20,070 bases of DNA from an uncultured bacterium (GTDB lineage: Bacteria; Pseudomonadota; Gammaproteobacteria; Burkholderiales; Burkholderiaceae_F): contig CAJMRV010000012.1 in the NCBI GenBank assembly GCA_905215795.1, positions 1 through 20,070 of the forward strand. Direction: 5' to 3'. Position 1 is the first letter of the stretch, and each line of letters begins with the position of its first letter. The position numbers were made by a program, and so were the translations under genes. The notes under the pieces are model-generated. The model saw nothing but the letters and a program-made list of their open reading frames with translations, did no database searches and was not told the DNA's origin. Below, in pieces: positions 12,753 through 20,030 of the stretch.

Positions 12753-13214
12753 ATGAACAAGATCCGCATGACCGCCATCGCGGCCGCCGCCCTCGTTACG
12801 GGCGTGCTCGCCGGCTGCTCGAGCGTCCCCCGCAACGTCGTGGTGGTGGCCCCTCCGCCCCCGCAGACCCCGGCCGTCCTCGCTGTGAAGCACCAGCCGG
12901 TGCCGGGCGCCGTCGCCGGCGCCGACGGCGTCGTCCCCGACTACGAGCACATCTTCGCCTCCTGGCGCGTGTGCCGTCCGGGCACCCTCGTCTGGGAGCA
13001 GCCTGAAGACGACATCGTCATGTTCTCGTGCCGTCAGAGGGGCCCGGGCAGCTTCATCTTCCGCTGGAAGGTCGAGGGAACCGCCGAACCGCGCCTCCAG
13101 AGCGTGACCCACATCTCCCAGGACGACGTCGAATACGCTGGCATCCAGTTCAACGGAGCCGACGCCCGCGCCATCCTCGAGGACGTCTTCGCCGACCGCG
13201 TCCCTCAGGACTGA
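12753..13214 (+). CDS. Small outer-membrane lipoprotein of unknown function
   Basis: A 153-aa protein not recognised. It has a lipoprotein signal: MNKIR, a hydrophobic stretch, and the lipobox Leu19-Ala-Gly-Cys22. Ser at +2 (Cys-Ser-Ser) favours outer-membrane sorting by the Lol rule known from enterobacteria. After the lipid anchor comes a Val/Pro-rich tether (28-52), then a domain of about 95 residues (60-153) with alternating strand-like segments: YEHIFASWRVCRPG, LVWEQPEDDIVMFSC, SFIFRWKVEG, YAGIQF. Cys74 and Cys93 could form a disulfide in the periplasm. The SD AAAGGA (12739-12744) is 8 nt before the ATG. It lies 55 nt after proC with no terminator between, though a functional link to proline synthesis is not obvious. 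Confidence 0.85.
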   Translation: MNKIRMTAIAAAALVTGVLAGCSSVPRNVVVVAPPPPQTPAVLAVKHQPVPGAVAGADGVVPDYEHIFASWRVCRPGTLVWEQPEDDIVMFSCRQRGPGSFIFRWKVEGTAEPRLQSVTHISQDDVEYAGIQFNGADARAILEDVFADRVPQD

Positions 13215-13235
13215 CGCTCCGTCCGATCGACAACG

Positions 13236-13275
13236 GGCCCGCCGTGCACGAGATGCGCCGCGGGCCTTGCTTTTT
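13236..13275 (+). terminator. Rho-independent terminator after the lipoprotein gene
   Basis: GGCCCGC (13236-13242) and GCGGGCC (13260-13266) pair around a 17-nt loop, followed by TTGCTTTTT (13267-13275). Confidence 0.65.
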
Positions 13276-13576
13276 CCCGAGGACCATTGTCATGATCGGG
13301 TTGTTTTAATGACGTCCTTCTTGTGTTTGAGAATGGGTTTTGATGCATCCCGTGGAGCACATGGATGACCTTTGTTTCCCGAGGGCTTGAATGCAATCGG
13401 GAATTGTGGTTTAATTGACCGCAATCGTCTGATTCAAAAAGAAAAAATCAGACTTGAAATTGAAAAGCGGCTTTTCATACGGCGCAATGACGGGAGGGTT
13501 CTCCAATACGTCGGCGTGCTTTTTGAAAAGCCGCTTTTTTATTGAATCAATAATATTGACGTTCTCACTATTGATA
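13276..13576. other. AT-rich intergenic region with nested inverted repeats
   Basis: No convincing gene. GTCTGATT (13427-13434) pairs with AATCAGAC (13446-13453). AAAAGCGGCTTTTCA (13463-13477) is the exact reverse complement of TGAAAAGCCGCTTTT (13524-13538); each arm is itself nearly palindromic, and the second runs into TTTTTT and TATTG. The stretch is much richer in A and T than the surrounding genes. A frame opening at TTG 13454 encodes a hydrophobic peptide but has no SD and overlaps the terminator-like arm. Confidence 0.5.
13463..13540 (+). terminator. Terminator-like 15-bp inverted repeat with 46-nt loop
   Basis: A perfect 15-bp stem (13463-13477 with 13524-13538) ends in a run of T (13535-13540) on the plus strand. 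It may end a short transcript initiated in this gap, or be an extra barrier before the flavoprotein promoter. The shorter hairpin of the 3' arm alone (AAAAGCCGCTTTT) followed by T could also terminate. Confidence 0.45.
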
Positions 13577-13605
13577 TTGAATAGAGTCAACGCGGCTTTT
13601 ATAGT
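13577..13605 (+). promoter_or_regulatory. Promoter of the first flavoprotein gene
   Basis: TTGAAT (13577-13582) and TATAGT (13600-13605) are separated by 17 bp and followed by GGA. The same -35, -10, spacing and GGA occur at 15730-15758 before the second flavoprotein gene. The start would be near 13612, with a leader of about 218 nt. Confidence 0.65.
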
Positions 13606-13829
13606 GGAGGTAAGGTCGGGAGGAGAAACGGCGTCGACCACGCCCGCTCCCGAACCCAGTGCCGCGACGGACTGACCACCGGTTGCGTGAAACTCCCGCA
13701 GGCTCCGACTCGGGCGGCGCCGACGCCTGCGCCTCCTCCGGCCCTCCGGCCGGACGGGGGCGGTCCCCTGCAATGGGCGGACCGTGGTTGCAATGACCAT
13801 TGGTTTCAACGACTAAAGAGAGAGAACGT

Positions 13830-15353
13830 ATGGAAAAGAAATTCAACATCTCCCGCCGTCATCTGATCGGCGGTTCGCTCGCGGGCGGCGCCATGTTGTT
13901 CACCGGCGCGGCCTCCGCGGCCTGTCCCGACAAGATCAAGTGGGACGAGGAACACGACGTCGTCGTCATCGGCTCGGGCTTCGCCGGGCTCGCCGCCGCC
14001 ATCGAGGCGAAGAAGGCGGGCGCGGACGTGATCGTCCTCGAGAAGATGCCCACCTTCGGCGGCAACTCCATCATCAACGGCGGCATCATGACCGCCACCG
14101 GCTGTCCCCAGCAGAAGATGAACGGCGTGGAGGACTCCCCCGAGCTCCTCGCCGAGGACATCCTGAAGGCGGGCCTCTGGCTCAACGACCCCAAGAAGGT
14201 CAAGGTGATGGCCGAGCACGCCAAGTCCAACTACGACTGGTGCGTCGAGGAGATCGGCGTGAAGTTCATCCCGGATGCGATCGCGCATTTGGGCGGCCAC
14301 TCCGTGCCGCGCTCCGTGACGACCACGAACGGTTCGGGCTCGGGCATCCTGCTCCCCGAACTCGAATACGCCAAGAAGCTCGGCATCCCGCTTCTGAACA
14401 AGGTCTATGTCGAACGCTTCATCCGCGGCGAGGACGGACGCCTCGAGGGCCTGATGGTCCGCGAGAAGTACCGCTTCCCGAATGCCGACAGCGGCAAGGT
14501 CAAGTACATCCGCGCCAAGAAGGGCGTCGTCGCCTGCTACGGCGGTTTCGCCCATGACCAGAAGTTCCGCAAGTACCAGGACCCCAAGCTCGACGAATCC
14601 TTCGACTCCACCAACCAGCCGGGCGCCACGTCCGAGCTCTGGCGCGAGACCTCCAGGATCGGCGCGCTCCAGGTCCAGAACGACTGGATCCAGTCCGGTC
14701 CGTGGGGCAACCCGCGTGAGAAGGGCTTCGGCATCGCCTGGTCCTACAACCTGCACGTCGCCGAGTTCGGCCTCTGGGTCAACTCCGACGGCAACCGCTT
14801 CGTCAACGAACTCGCCAACCGCAAGATCCGCGCCGACGCGATCATGCGCGAGAACAACTCGGGCCGCCGCTGCTGGGCCATCGTCAACGAACAGTTCATC
14901 ATCCCGATGAAGGAGCAGCGTCCGGGCGAAGTCGAGAAGATGCTCGAACGCAACTTGATTGAGAAGTACGACACGCTCGACGACGTCGCCAAGGCCTCCG
15001 GCATCAGCCCCGACGGTCTGAAGGCGCAGTTCGCCAAGTTCAACGGCTACATCCTCGACAAGAAGGACCCCGACTGGAACCGCTACATCAACGTGACGCT
15101 GGTTCCGATGGAGAAGGGCCCCTGGTACGTGGGCGAGCTCACTCCGAAGGTCCACCACTGCATGGGCGGACTCTACACGGACGACTACGGCCGCGTGATC
15201 GACATCGAGACTGACAAGCCGATCCCGGGCTTCTACGCCGCGGGCGAATCCACCGGCGCCGTGCACGGCGCGGTGCGTCTGGGCTCGGTTGCGATCCTCG
15301 ACTGCCTCGTCTTCGGCCGCATCGCCGGACAGGCCGCCGCCAAGGGCGTCTGA
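13830..15353 (+). CDS. Tat-exported FAD-dependent fumarate-reductase-like flavoprotein (first copy)
   Basis: A 507-aa periplasmic flavoprotein of the flavocytochrome c/fumarate reductase group, which reduces unsaturated organic acids as respiratory electron acceptors. A twin-arginine signal (ISRRHLIGG, Arg9-Arg10) ends at ASA (28-30). FAD-binding motifs are VVVIGSGFAGLAAAIEA (44-60), LEKMPTFGGNS (70-80), and AAGESTGAVHG near the C-terminus. By comparison with Shewanella Fcc3, Arg323 (GNRFVNE) is the proton-donating arginine, His442/His443 (VHHCMGG) and Arg483 (AVRLGS) bind the substrate carboxylate; the residue matching Fcc3 His365 is not conserved, so fumarate itself may not be the substrate. 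There is no CxxCH, hence no heme domain. The ATG at 13830 opens the Tat signal; a TTG at 13800 is in frame. The A/G-rich RBS (AAAGAGAGAGA) is weak. Confidence 0.9.
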   Translation: MEKKFNISRRHLIGGSLAGGAMLFTGAASAACPDKIKWDEEHDVVVIGSGFAGLAAAIEAKKAGADVIVLEKMPTFGGNSIINGGIMTATGCPQQKMNGVEDSPELLAEDILKAGLWLNDPKKVKVMAEHAKSNYDWCVEEIGVKFIPDAIAHLGGHSVPRSVTTTNGSGSGILLPELEYAKKLGIPLLNKVYVERFIRGEDGRLEGLMVREKYRFPNADSGKVKYIRAKKGVVACYGGFAHDQKFRKYQDPKLDESFDSTNQPGATSELWRETSRIGALQVQNDWIQSGPWGNPREKGFGIAWSYNLHVAEFGLWVNSDGNRFVNELANRKIRADAIMRENNSGRRCWAIVNEQFIIPMKEQRPGEVEKMLERNLIEKYDTLDDVAKASGISPDGLKAQFAKFNGYILDKKDPDWNRYINVTLVPMEKGPWYVGELTPKVHHCMGGLYTDDYGRVIDIETDKPIPGFYAAGESTGAVHGAVRLGSVAILDCLVFGRIAGQAAAKGV

Positions 15354-15395
15354 CCGACCGATGAACCCGCAACGACCCCGTGAACATCACGGGAG

Positions 15396-15432
15396 GGCGG
15401 CCCCGCCGGAAAAGCTCCCCGGCGGGGCCGCC
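15396..15432 (+). terminator. Very strong hairpin after the first flavoprotein gene
   Basis: GGCGGCCCCGCCGG (15396-15409) and CCGGCGGGGCCGCC (15419-15432) form a perfect 14-bp stem with a 9-nt loop, 42 nt after the stop. No T-tract follows, so it may act as an RNase barrier or as a terminator that does not need a U-run. Confidence 0.5.
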
Positions 15433-15729
15433 TGCGTTCAAGGGTGCCGGAGGTCGGATTGGTCGTTTTCCCTCATTGAGTTTTTCCTTTTCCACAAAAT
15501 GGGAGCTGTTTTCAATTCCATTGAATCTTCATAATGCTAGAGCGAGTAGGGATGGAGGGTCTCCCTTTCCGCATGGGCTGCCTGAAAACCCATCGGAAAC
15601 GCCTCGAAGAGAGGTGAATAGGATGAAAAAACGCTTGCATATCATTGGCTTCAGTGATTGGAAGTGCATGAAAATCCCGATTCCTAACCAGATAATCGTT
15701 GAAAATCAACAAAACGCGTTGTCTGCACA
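15433..15729. other. AT-rich intergenic stretch between the flavoprotein genes
   Basis: Much lower in GC than its neighbours, especially 15480-15540 and 15615-15730. Apart from a 36-codon candidate frame (15623-15733) I see only weak repeats such as ATGGG/CCCAT near 15573-15593. Confidence 0.5.
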
Positions 15730-15733
15730 TTGA
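15623..15733 (+). CDS. Candidate 36-aa small protein or leader peptide
   Basis: An ATG at 15623 is preceded by a usable SD (GAGGTG, 15611-15616, 6-nt spacing) and opens 36 codons ending TGA at 15731-15733. The peptide starts MKKRLHIIGFSDWKCMKI and ends NQQNALSAH. It is basic at the N-terminus, has one Cys, and no signal peptide or membrane helix. Codon use is AT-rich, unlike the flanking genes. Its stop overlaps the -35 box of the next promoter, so it could act as a leader or be spurious. No homolog is known to me. Confidence 0.3.
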   Translation: MKKRLHIIGFSDWKCMKIPIPNQIIVENQQNALSAH

Positions 15734-15758
15734 ATACGTCCACCGTCGGCGATATAGT
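15730..15758 (+). promoter_or_regulatory. Promoter of the second flavoprotein gene
   Basis: TTGAAT (15730-15735), 17-bp spacer, TATAGT (15753-15758), then GGA: the same boxes and spacing as at 13577-13605. The start would be near 15765, with a leader of about 190 nt. Confidence 0.65.
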
Positions 15759-15953
15759 GGAATCAGGTCGAGCGCATCCGCGAACCAGGTTTCATTCCCC
15801 GTCCCGGTCGCTCGGACACACGGTTTCCGGACGGTCCCCGTGTCGACGGGGACGTCCCGCCGTGCCGGCGTCCGTGCGCCGTCCCGCGGCCGACCACCGC
15901 GGCCCCACGCCTCATGGACGCCGTTCTCCGGTCCAACCAAAAGGAGAAGCACC

Positions 15954-17465
15954 ATGACTGACAGATCCCTCATCTCACGCCGCCGTCTTCTCGGCGGTGC
16001 TGCCGCCGGCTCGGCCGCGTTCCTCGCCGGGGGCGCCAAGGCATCCCCTGCCACGCCGGCCTGGGATGAAGAGCGGGACGTCGTCGTCATCGGCTCGGGC
16101 TTTGCGGGCCTGGCCGCGGCGATCGAAGCCCGGAAGACGGGCGCCGACGTCCTCGTCCTCGAGAAGATGCCCGTGTTCGGCGGGAACTCCATGATCGACG
16201 GCGGTCTGATGACCGCCACGGGCGCCGCGCCCCAGAAGGCGGCGGGCGTCGAGGACACCCCGGCACTCCTTGAGCAGGACATGCTCGAGGCGGGCGGTCA
16301 CGCCAACGACCCCGCCAAGGTCCGGCTCGTCGCAAGCTCGGCGGCCGAGAACTACGCGTGGTGCCGCGACGAACTCGGCGTCAAGTTCAAGGACGGCGTC
16401 CTCGTGCGTCTCAAGGGCCACTCGGTCCCGCGTTCCGTCCAGACCATCAACGCATCGGGCTCCGCCATCGTCATCCCCGAGATCCAGCGCGCGCTCGCAC
16501 TCGGCGTGGACATGCGCCGCCACGCCCGCGTCGAGGAACTCCTGCGTTCGCCCGACGGCCGCGTCGAGGGACTCCTCGTCCTCGAGGGGGACCCCGCCCG
16601 TGAACGCCGCATCCGAGCGAGAAAGGGCGTCGTCGCCTGCTACGGCGGCTTCGGCGCCGATCCGATGTACGTCGGCTGGCGCGTGCCCGCCCTCGGGGAC
16701 GCCGCTCCCACCAACAACCAGCCCGGAGCCACCTCGGAACTCTGGCGCGCCACCGCCGCGATCGGTGCGCTGCAGCTCCATGACGACTGCGTGGAGTGCC
16801 GTCCCTACGGGAACCCGCGCGAAAAGGGCGCCGGCATCGGCGATGCGTACAACCGTCTCGCCGCCTCCCGTGGCTTCTGGGTTAACCGCGACGGACGCCG
16901 CTTCGTGGATGAATCGGCCCCGTCCGATGAGCTCGTCCGGGCCGTGATGCGTGAGAACAAGGAGGGCCGCGGCGCCTGGGCGCTCATGAACGCGCGCTTC
17001 GCCCGCGACTTCCGCCGCGCCGCTCCGGAGGCGTTCGACGCGATGTTCGCCTCGGGCCTCGTGACCCGTTGGGACACGCTCGACGAACTCGGGCGCGGCC
17101 TCGGAATCGACGTCGAGGAGCTCAAGGCCGAGACGGCCCGCTTCAACCGGTCCGTCGCCGACGGGGTCGACCATGAGTTCGGCCGTCTGCTCGCCTCCGT
17201 GCTCGTTCCCGAACGCGTCGGTCCGTGGTATGCGGGTCCGATCGAACCCAAGGTGCAGTTCTGCGCGGGCGGTCTCGCCACCGACCTCGAGGGACGCGTG
17301 ATCGACGTGCGCACGGACGCCCCGATCCCCGGGCTCTTCGCCGCGGGCGAAGCGACGGGCGGCGTGCACGGCACGGGTGCGCTCGCGTCGGTGCCGATTC
17401 TTGAGTGCCTCGTCTTCGGCCGCATCGCGGGCCGTTCGGCGGCCTCGGGCGGCAGGAGCGCCTGA
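15954..17465 (+). CDS. Tat-exported FAD-dependent fumarate-reductase-like flavoprotein (second copy, altered active site)
   Basis: A 503-aa paralog of the preceding gene, colinear over its whole length and sharing an 18-residue identical run at the FAD-binding turn (DVVVIGSGF...). The Tat signal is ISRRRLLGG (Arg9-Arg10), cleaved near AKA (28-30). Arg316 (GRRFVDE), the proton-donor position, is kept. The His pair VHHCMGG is VQFCAGG (434-440), and the arginine of AVRLGS is absent (TGALAS, 474-479). Two of three carboxylate-handling residues are therefore lost, so the substrate is probably not a fumarate-like acid. No CxxCH heme site. The ATG at 15954 has SD AAGGAG (15941-15946, 7 nt). It has its own promoter and lies 600 nt after the first copy, consistent with duplication followed by divergence. 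Confidence 0.88.
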   Translation: MTDRSLISRRRLLGGAAAGSAAFLAGGAKASPATPAWDEERDVVVIGSGFAGLAAAIEARKTGADVLVLEKMPVFGGNSMIDGGLMTATGAAPQKAAGVEDTPALLEQDMLEAGGHANDPAKVRLVASSAAENYAWCRDELGVKFKDGVLVRLKGHSVPRSVQTINASGSAIVIPEIQRALALGVDMRRHARVEELLRSPDGRVEGLLVLEGDPARERRIRARKGVVACYGGFGADPMYVGWRVPALGDAAPTNNQPGATSELWRATAAIGALQLHDDCVECRPYGNPREKGAGIGDAYNRLAASRGFWVNRDGRRFVDESAPSDELVRAVMRENKEGRGAWALMNARFARDFRRAAPEAFDAMFASGLVTRWDTLDELGRGLGIDVEELKAETARFNRSVADGVDHEFGRLLASVLVPERVGPWYAGPIEPKVQFCAGGLATDLEGRVIDVRTDAPIPGLFAAGEATGGVHGTGALASVPILECLVFGRIAGRSAASGGRSA

Positions 17466-17484
17466 CGCCATGAAGTCCTGAAAA

Positions 17485-17509
17485 GGTGACCTCGTCACAC
17501 GGCGTCACC
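17485..17509 (+). repeat. Overlapping inverted repeats after the second flavoprotein gene
   Basis: GGTGAC (17485-17490) can pair with GTCACC (17504-17509), or GTGAC (17486-17490) with GTCAC (17494-17498). The pairings are alternatives. They lie 20 nt after the stop. Confidence 0.4.
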
Positions 17510-17564
17510 ATTGAAAAGGAGAAAAGTGAAGGGAGCCGGTCTTGCTCATGACCGGCTCCCTTCA
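17510..17564. terminator. Terminator between the second flavoprotein gene and serB
   Basis: TGAAGGGAGCCGGTC (17527-17541) and GACCGGCTCCCTTCA (17550-17564) form a perfect 15-bp stem with an 8-nt loop. The minus-strand tail (complement of 17510-17526) is CTTTTCTCCTTTTC, suiting serB; the plus-strand tail TTACGTTTG is weaker. It probably serves both convergent genes. Confidence 0.75.
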
Positions 17565-17593
17565 TTACGTTTGTCGTCGGCGATCGTGCCTGC

Positions 17594-18550
17594 TTACGCC
17601 CGGGTCGGGAGGATCCAGCGGAGGTCCTCCAAGGCGGCGGGCTCGGAGAAGGCCATGTCGCAGACGGGGCGGCACTTCGCCTTGGGCATCACGCCCACCG
17701 ACCAGTGCGAGCTCGAGAGCATGTCCATGTCGTTGGAGCCGTCGCCGAAGGCGACGAGGTGGGGCCTCTCGGTCCCCTCGATCTCAGCGCGGCGCGCGAG
17801 GGCGTACTCGTATTTGGCCTTGCGGTTCGTGATGGGCTCGATCACCTCGCCCGTCATGAGGCCATCTTCGATCACGACCGGGTTGGCGCGCACGTTCCTG
17901 ATCCCGACGCGCTTTGCGACCGTGTCGGCGATGGGCTGGAGGCCCCCCGAGAGGATCGCGACGTGGGCGGGCGTGGAGAGGAGAGGCGTCATCCAGCGGA
18001 CGATCTCGTCGCGGAGCGTCGCCTTTTCGCCCACTTCGAGAAGGAGCGAGAGGGGGATTCCCTTCAAGAGGCGAACTCGTTGGAGGAAGGCCGTGCGGAA
18101 GTCCATCCGGCCCTCCATCGCCTCGCGCGTGATCGCGGCGATCCGGTCGCCGAGATGACGGATGCGGGCGATTTCGTCGAGTCCCTCCTCCTCGATCAGG
18201 GTGGAGTCCATGTCGAAGAGGAGCGCGCCGACGGTCCCGGCGGAGACCGCCGTCGGGACGAGCCACGCGCGGAGCACTTCGTCGGACAGGGGCGAGAGGA
18301 GACCGACGGCCTCGTCGATCCGTTCGTTTTCAATCCCCTCGACCCTCAGGACGCGCCCTTCGTCGAGGATGCGCGGGGAAAGCACCGCTTTTTGAAGTCC
18401 CGCTGCGGCGGCCTCGAGGGCAGCGGCGTCGGCCGTCTTCATCACGAGGACGAGCGTGGGGCGGGGGAAGCCCATGTGGGGCTTGACGTGTGTGGACTCC
18501 CGTCCGAGGAGGTGTTCCTTGTAGGCTTCGTTTTCGAGGGTCAGGGGCAT
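17594..18550 (-). CDS. serB: Phosphoserine phosphatase
   Basis: The last step of serine synthesis: hydrolysis of O-phospho-L-serine to L-serine in the cytoplasm. The 318-aa protein has an N-terminal regulatory-like domain (about 1-105) and a C-terminal HAD phosphatase: motif I FDMDSTLI (112-119; nucleophile Asp113, acid Asp115), motif II SGG (201-203), the lysine motif NRKAKYEY (242-249), and motif III FGDGSNDMDML (268-278). IEEEGLDEIA (119-128) and GLMTGEVIEPI (230-240) are typical of SerB. The start at 18550 has AAGGA 5 nt upstream (complement of 18556-18560). It has a plausible promoter of its own although the BASS transporter gene lies upstream on the same strand. Confidence 0.95.
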   Translation of the reverse strand: MPLTLENEAYKEHLLGRESTHVKPHMGFPRPTLVLVMKTADAAALEAAAAGLQKAVLSPRILDEGRVLRVEGIENERIDEAVGLLSPLSDEVLRAWLVPTAVSAGTVGALLFDMDSTLIEEEGLDEIARIRHLGDRIAAITREAMEGRMDFRTAFLQRVRLLKGIPLSLLLEVGEKATLRDEIVRWMTPLLSTPAHVAILSGGLQPIADTVAKRVGIRNVRANPVVIEDGLMTGEVIEPITNRKAKYEYALARRAEIEGTERPHLVAFGDGSNDMDMLSSSHWSVGVMPKAKCRPVCDMAFSEPAALEDLRWILPTRA

Positions 18551-18633
18551 GATGGTCCTTCATGCTTTCTTCCTGATTTTTTCATTCTTCGAGGGCGGCG
18601 CCGTCCGTTGCCGAAGGCGCGCCGAAAAAAAAG

Positions 18634-18660
18634 AGTATAGCTCCGACGGACTCTTCACAA
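18634..18660 (-). promoter_or_regulatory. Possible serB promoter
   Basis: On the minus strand TTGTGA (18660-18655) and TATACT (18639-18634) are 15 bp apart; the -10 is good, the -35 moderate and the spacing short. An eight-T run follows the -10. The start would be near 18627, 77 nt before the serB ATG. Confidence 0.45.
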
Positions 18661-18673
18661 GCTCCGGACGTCC

Positions 18674-19693
18674 TCAACAGGCGTCGGTTCCGCGGGCGGT
18701 CTCCGGATTCCCCTCGGTCTTGAGGGCTTTCCCGGCCGCTTCCGCCCGGGCCGCCCTCCTCTCATCGCGTCCCGTCAGGACGGTGGCGAGTGCGGGGCCC
18801 GTCACGTTGTGAAGGAGCGCGCCGAAGGCGGATGGAAGCGCAGCGGCGGGCGAGGCGGCGAAGTGCAGGCCCGCGAGCGCGACGCCGAGTCCTGCGTTCT
18901 GCATGCCCACTTCGAAGGCGAGCGCACGGCGGCCTCCTTCGCTCATGCCGAGGAGCGTGCCGCAGCCCCAGCCCAGGGCGAGGCCGACCGCGTTCTGGAA
19001 GGCGACCGCCGCGAGGACGAGCACGCCCGCCGAAAGAAGGACGGCATGCGTCTTGGCGACGATGGCGGCGGCGATCAGCATGATCGTCCAGATCGAGAGC
19101 AGAGGGAGTGCGGACTGCACCTTGGCGAGGCGCTTCCCGGCGATGCGGTTCACGACGACGCCGAGAAGGATCGGGATGAGCACGACCTGAAGGATCGAAA
19201 GGAGCATCGAGGCCGCGTCGAGTTCGATCCAGTGGCGTGCGAGGAGGTACATCAGGGCGGGCGTCATCAGGGGCGCGAGGAGCGTCGTCGCCGTGGTGAT
19301 CGTCACCGAGAGGGCCACGTCTCCGCGGGCGAGGAAGGTCACCACGTTCGAGGCGGTGCCGCCCGGGCAGCATCCGAGCAGGATCAGGCCGACGGCGAGT
19401 TCGGGCGGGAGGTTGAAGAGCACGGCACCCGCCCAGCCGGCGAGCGGCATGACGAGGTACTGCGCGGCCACGCCCGCGAGGACCTCCCTGGGGCGGTTGA
19501 GGACCGTGCGGAAGTCCGAGGGGGAGAGGGTGAGTCCCATGCCGAACATGACGACGCCGAGGAGCGGCGGAATCCAGGGGGCGGCCTGCTTGAAGACGTC
19601 GGGAATAATGAGGCCCGCCACGCCCGAGATGATGATCCACAGGGCGAAGGTGCGGTTGAAGAATCGACTCAGTTTCAGCAGGTGTTCGTACAT
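18674..19693 (-). CDS. Bile acid:sodium symporter (BASS/SBF) family transporter
   Basis: A 339-aa inner-membrane protein with about nine or ten helices, probably a sodium-coupled importer of an organic anion. Family landmarks are PPLLGVVMFGMGLTLSP near the N-terminus, LLGCCPGGTASNVVTFLARGD (sodium-site region), TTATTLLAPLMTPALM, and EVGMQNAGLGVAL in the second half, which forms the crossed helix of this fold. Members transport bile acids, pantothenate, pyruvate or other organic acids; the substrate cannot be read from the sequence. The start at 19693 (MYEHLLKLSRFF) is preferred over an ATG at 19744, which would add a highly charged 17-residue lead; both have poor or unclear SD. The C-terminal 30 residues are charged and cytoplasmic. 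No terminator is seen before serB. Confidence 0.9.
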   Translation of the reverse strand: MYEHLLKLSRFFNRTFALWIIISGVAGLIIPDVFKQAAPWIPPLLGVVMFGMGLTLSPSDFRTVLNRPREVLAGVAAQYLVMPLAGWAGAVLFNLPPELAVGLILLGCCPGGTASNVVTFLARGDVALSVTITTATTLLAPLMTPALMYLLARHWIELDAASMLLSILQVVLIPILLGVVVNRIAGKRLAKVQSALPLLSIWTIMLIAAAIVAKTHAVLLSAGVLVLAAVAFQNAVGLALGWGCGTLLGMSEGGRRALAFEVGMQNAGLGVALAGLHFAASPAAALPSAFGALLHNVTGPALATVLTGRDERRAARAEAAGKALKTEGNPETARGTDAC

Positions 19694-19986
19694 GGTGGTT
19701 TCCCGGCGCCTTTTCAGGAGGCGCCTCTCCTTTTCAATGTGCATGCGTGCATGGTTTCACGGAACGCTCCGGGGGTGCTCCGGGCGGTCCGTCTCCGTTT
19801 GGAAGGACCCGGGGATCGGGTTCCGACGATTCCATGATGAGGCCGCCGCCCCACGGTCCGCTTCCGCCCGAAGCCCTTTTTTCAGGGGGAGGCATGGTTT
19901 TCATGCGCACTCATGACGGCGTGCAACCGCCATCCTCTTTTTCTCTTAAGGAGAATGACCTGGACGCCGTTTCCGAGGTCCCGGAT
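19694..19986. other. Right-hand intergenic region upstream of the BASS transporter
   Basis: No gene recognised. It contains the palindrome GAGGCGCCTC near the transporter's translation start region (about 19718-19727), an alternating purine-pyrimidine run (19737-19753), and a short hairpin GCATG/CATGC (19892-19906). No clear promoter for the transporter was found. Confidence 0.4.
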
Positions 19987-20029
19987 GTGGAAGCGCCCGG
20001 CCTCCTTCAAGGAGACCGGGCGCTTCCAC
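19987..20029. repeat. Long perfect hairpin near the right edge
   Basis: GTGGAAGCGCCCGG (19987-20000) and CCGGGCGCTTCCAC (20016-20029) form a perfect 14-bp stem, extended after a mismatch by CTCC (20002-20005) with GGAG (20011-20014). There is no T-tract directly after it. It may belong to a transcript entering from the right, or be the stem of a small RNA. Confidence 0.55.
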
Positions 20030-20030
20030 G

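Noticed and set aside
13454..13675. A 73-codon frame with a hydrophobic centre
   Set aside because: It starts at TTG without an SD, spans a terminator-like hairpin and a promoter, and hydrophobic residues are expected from AT-rich sequence.
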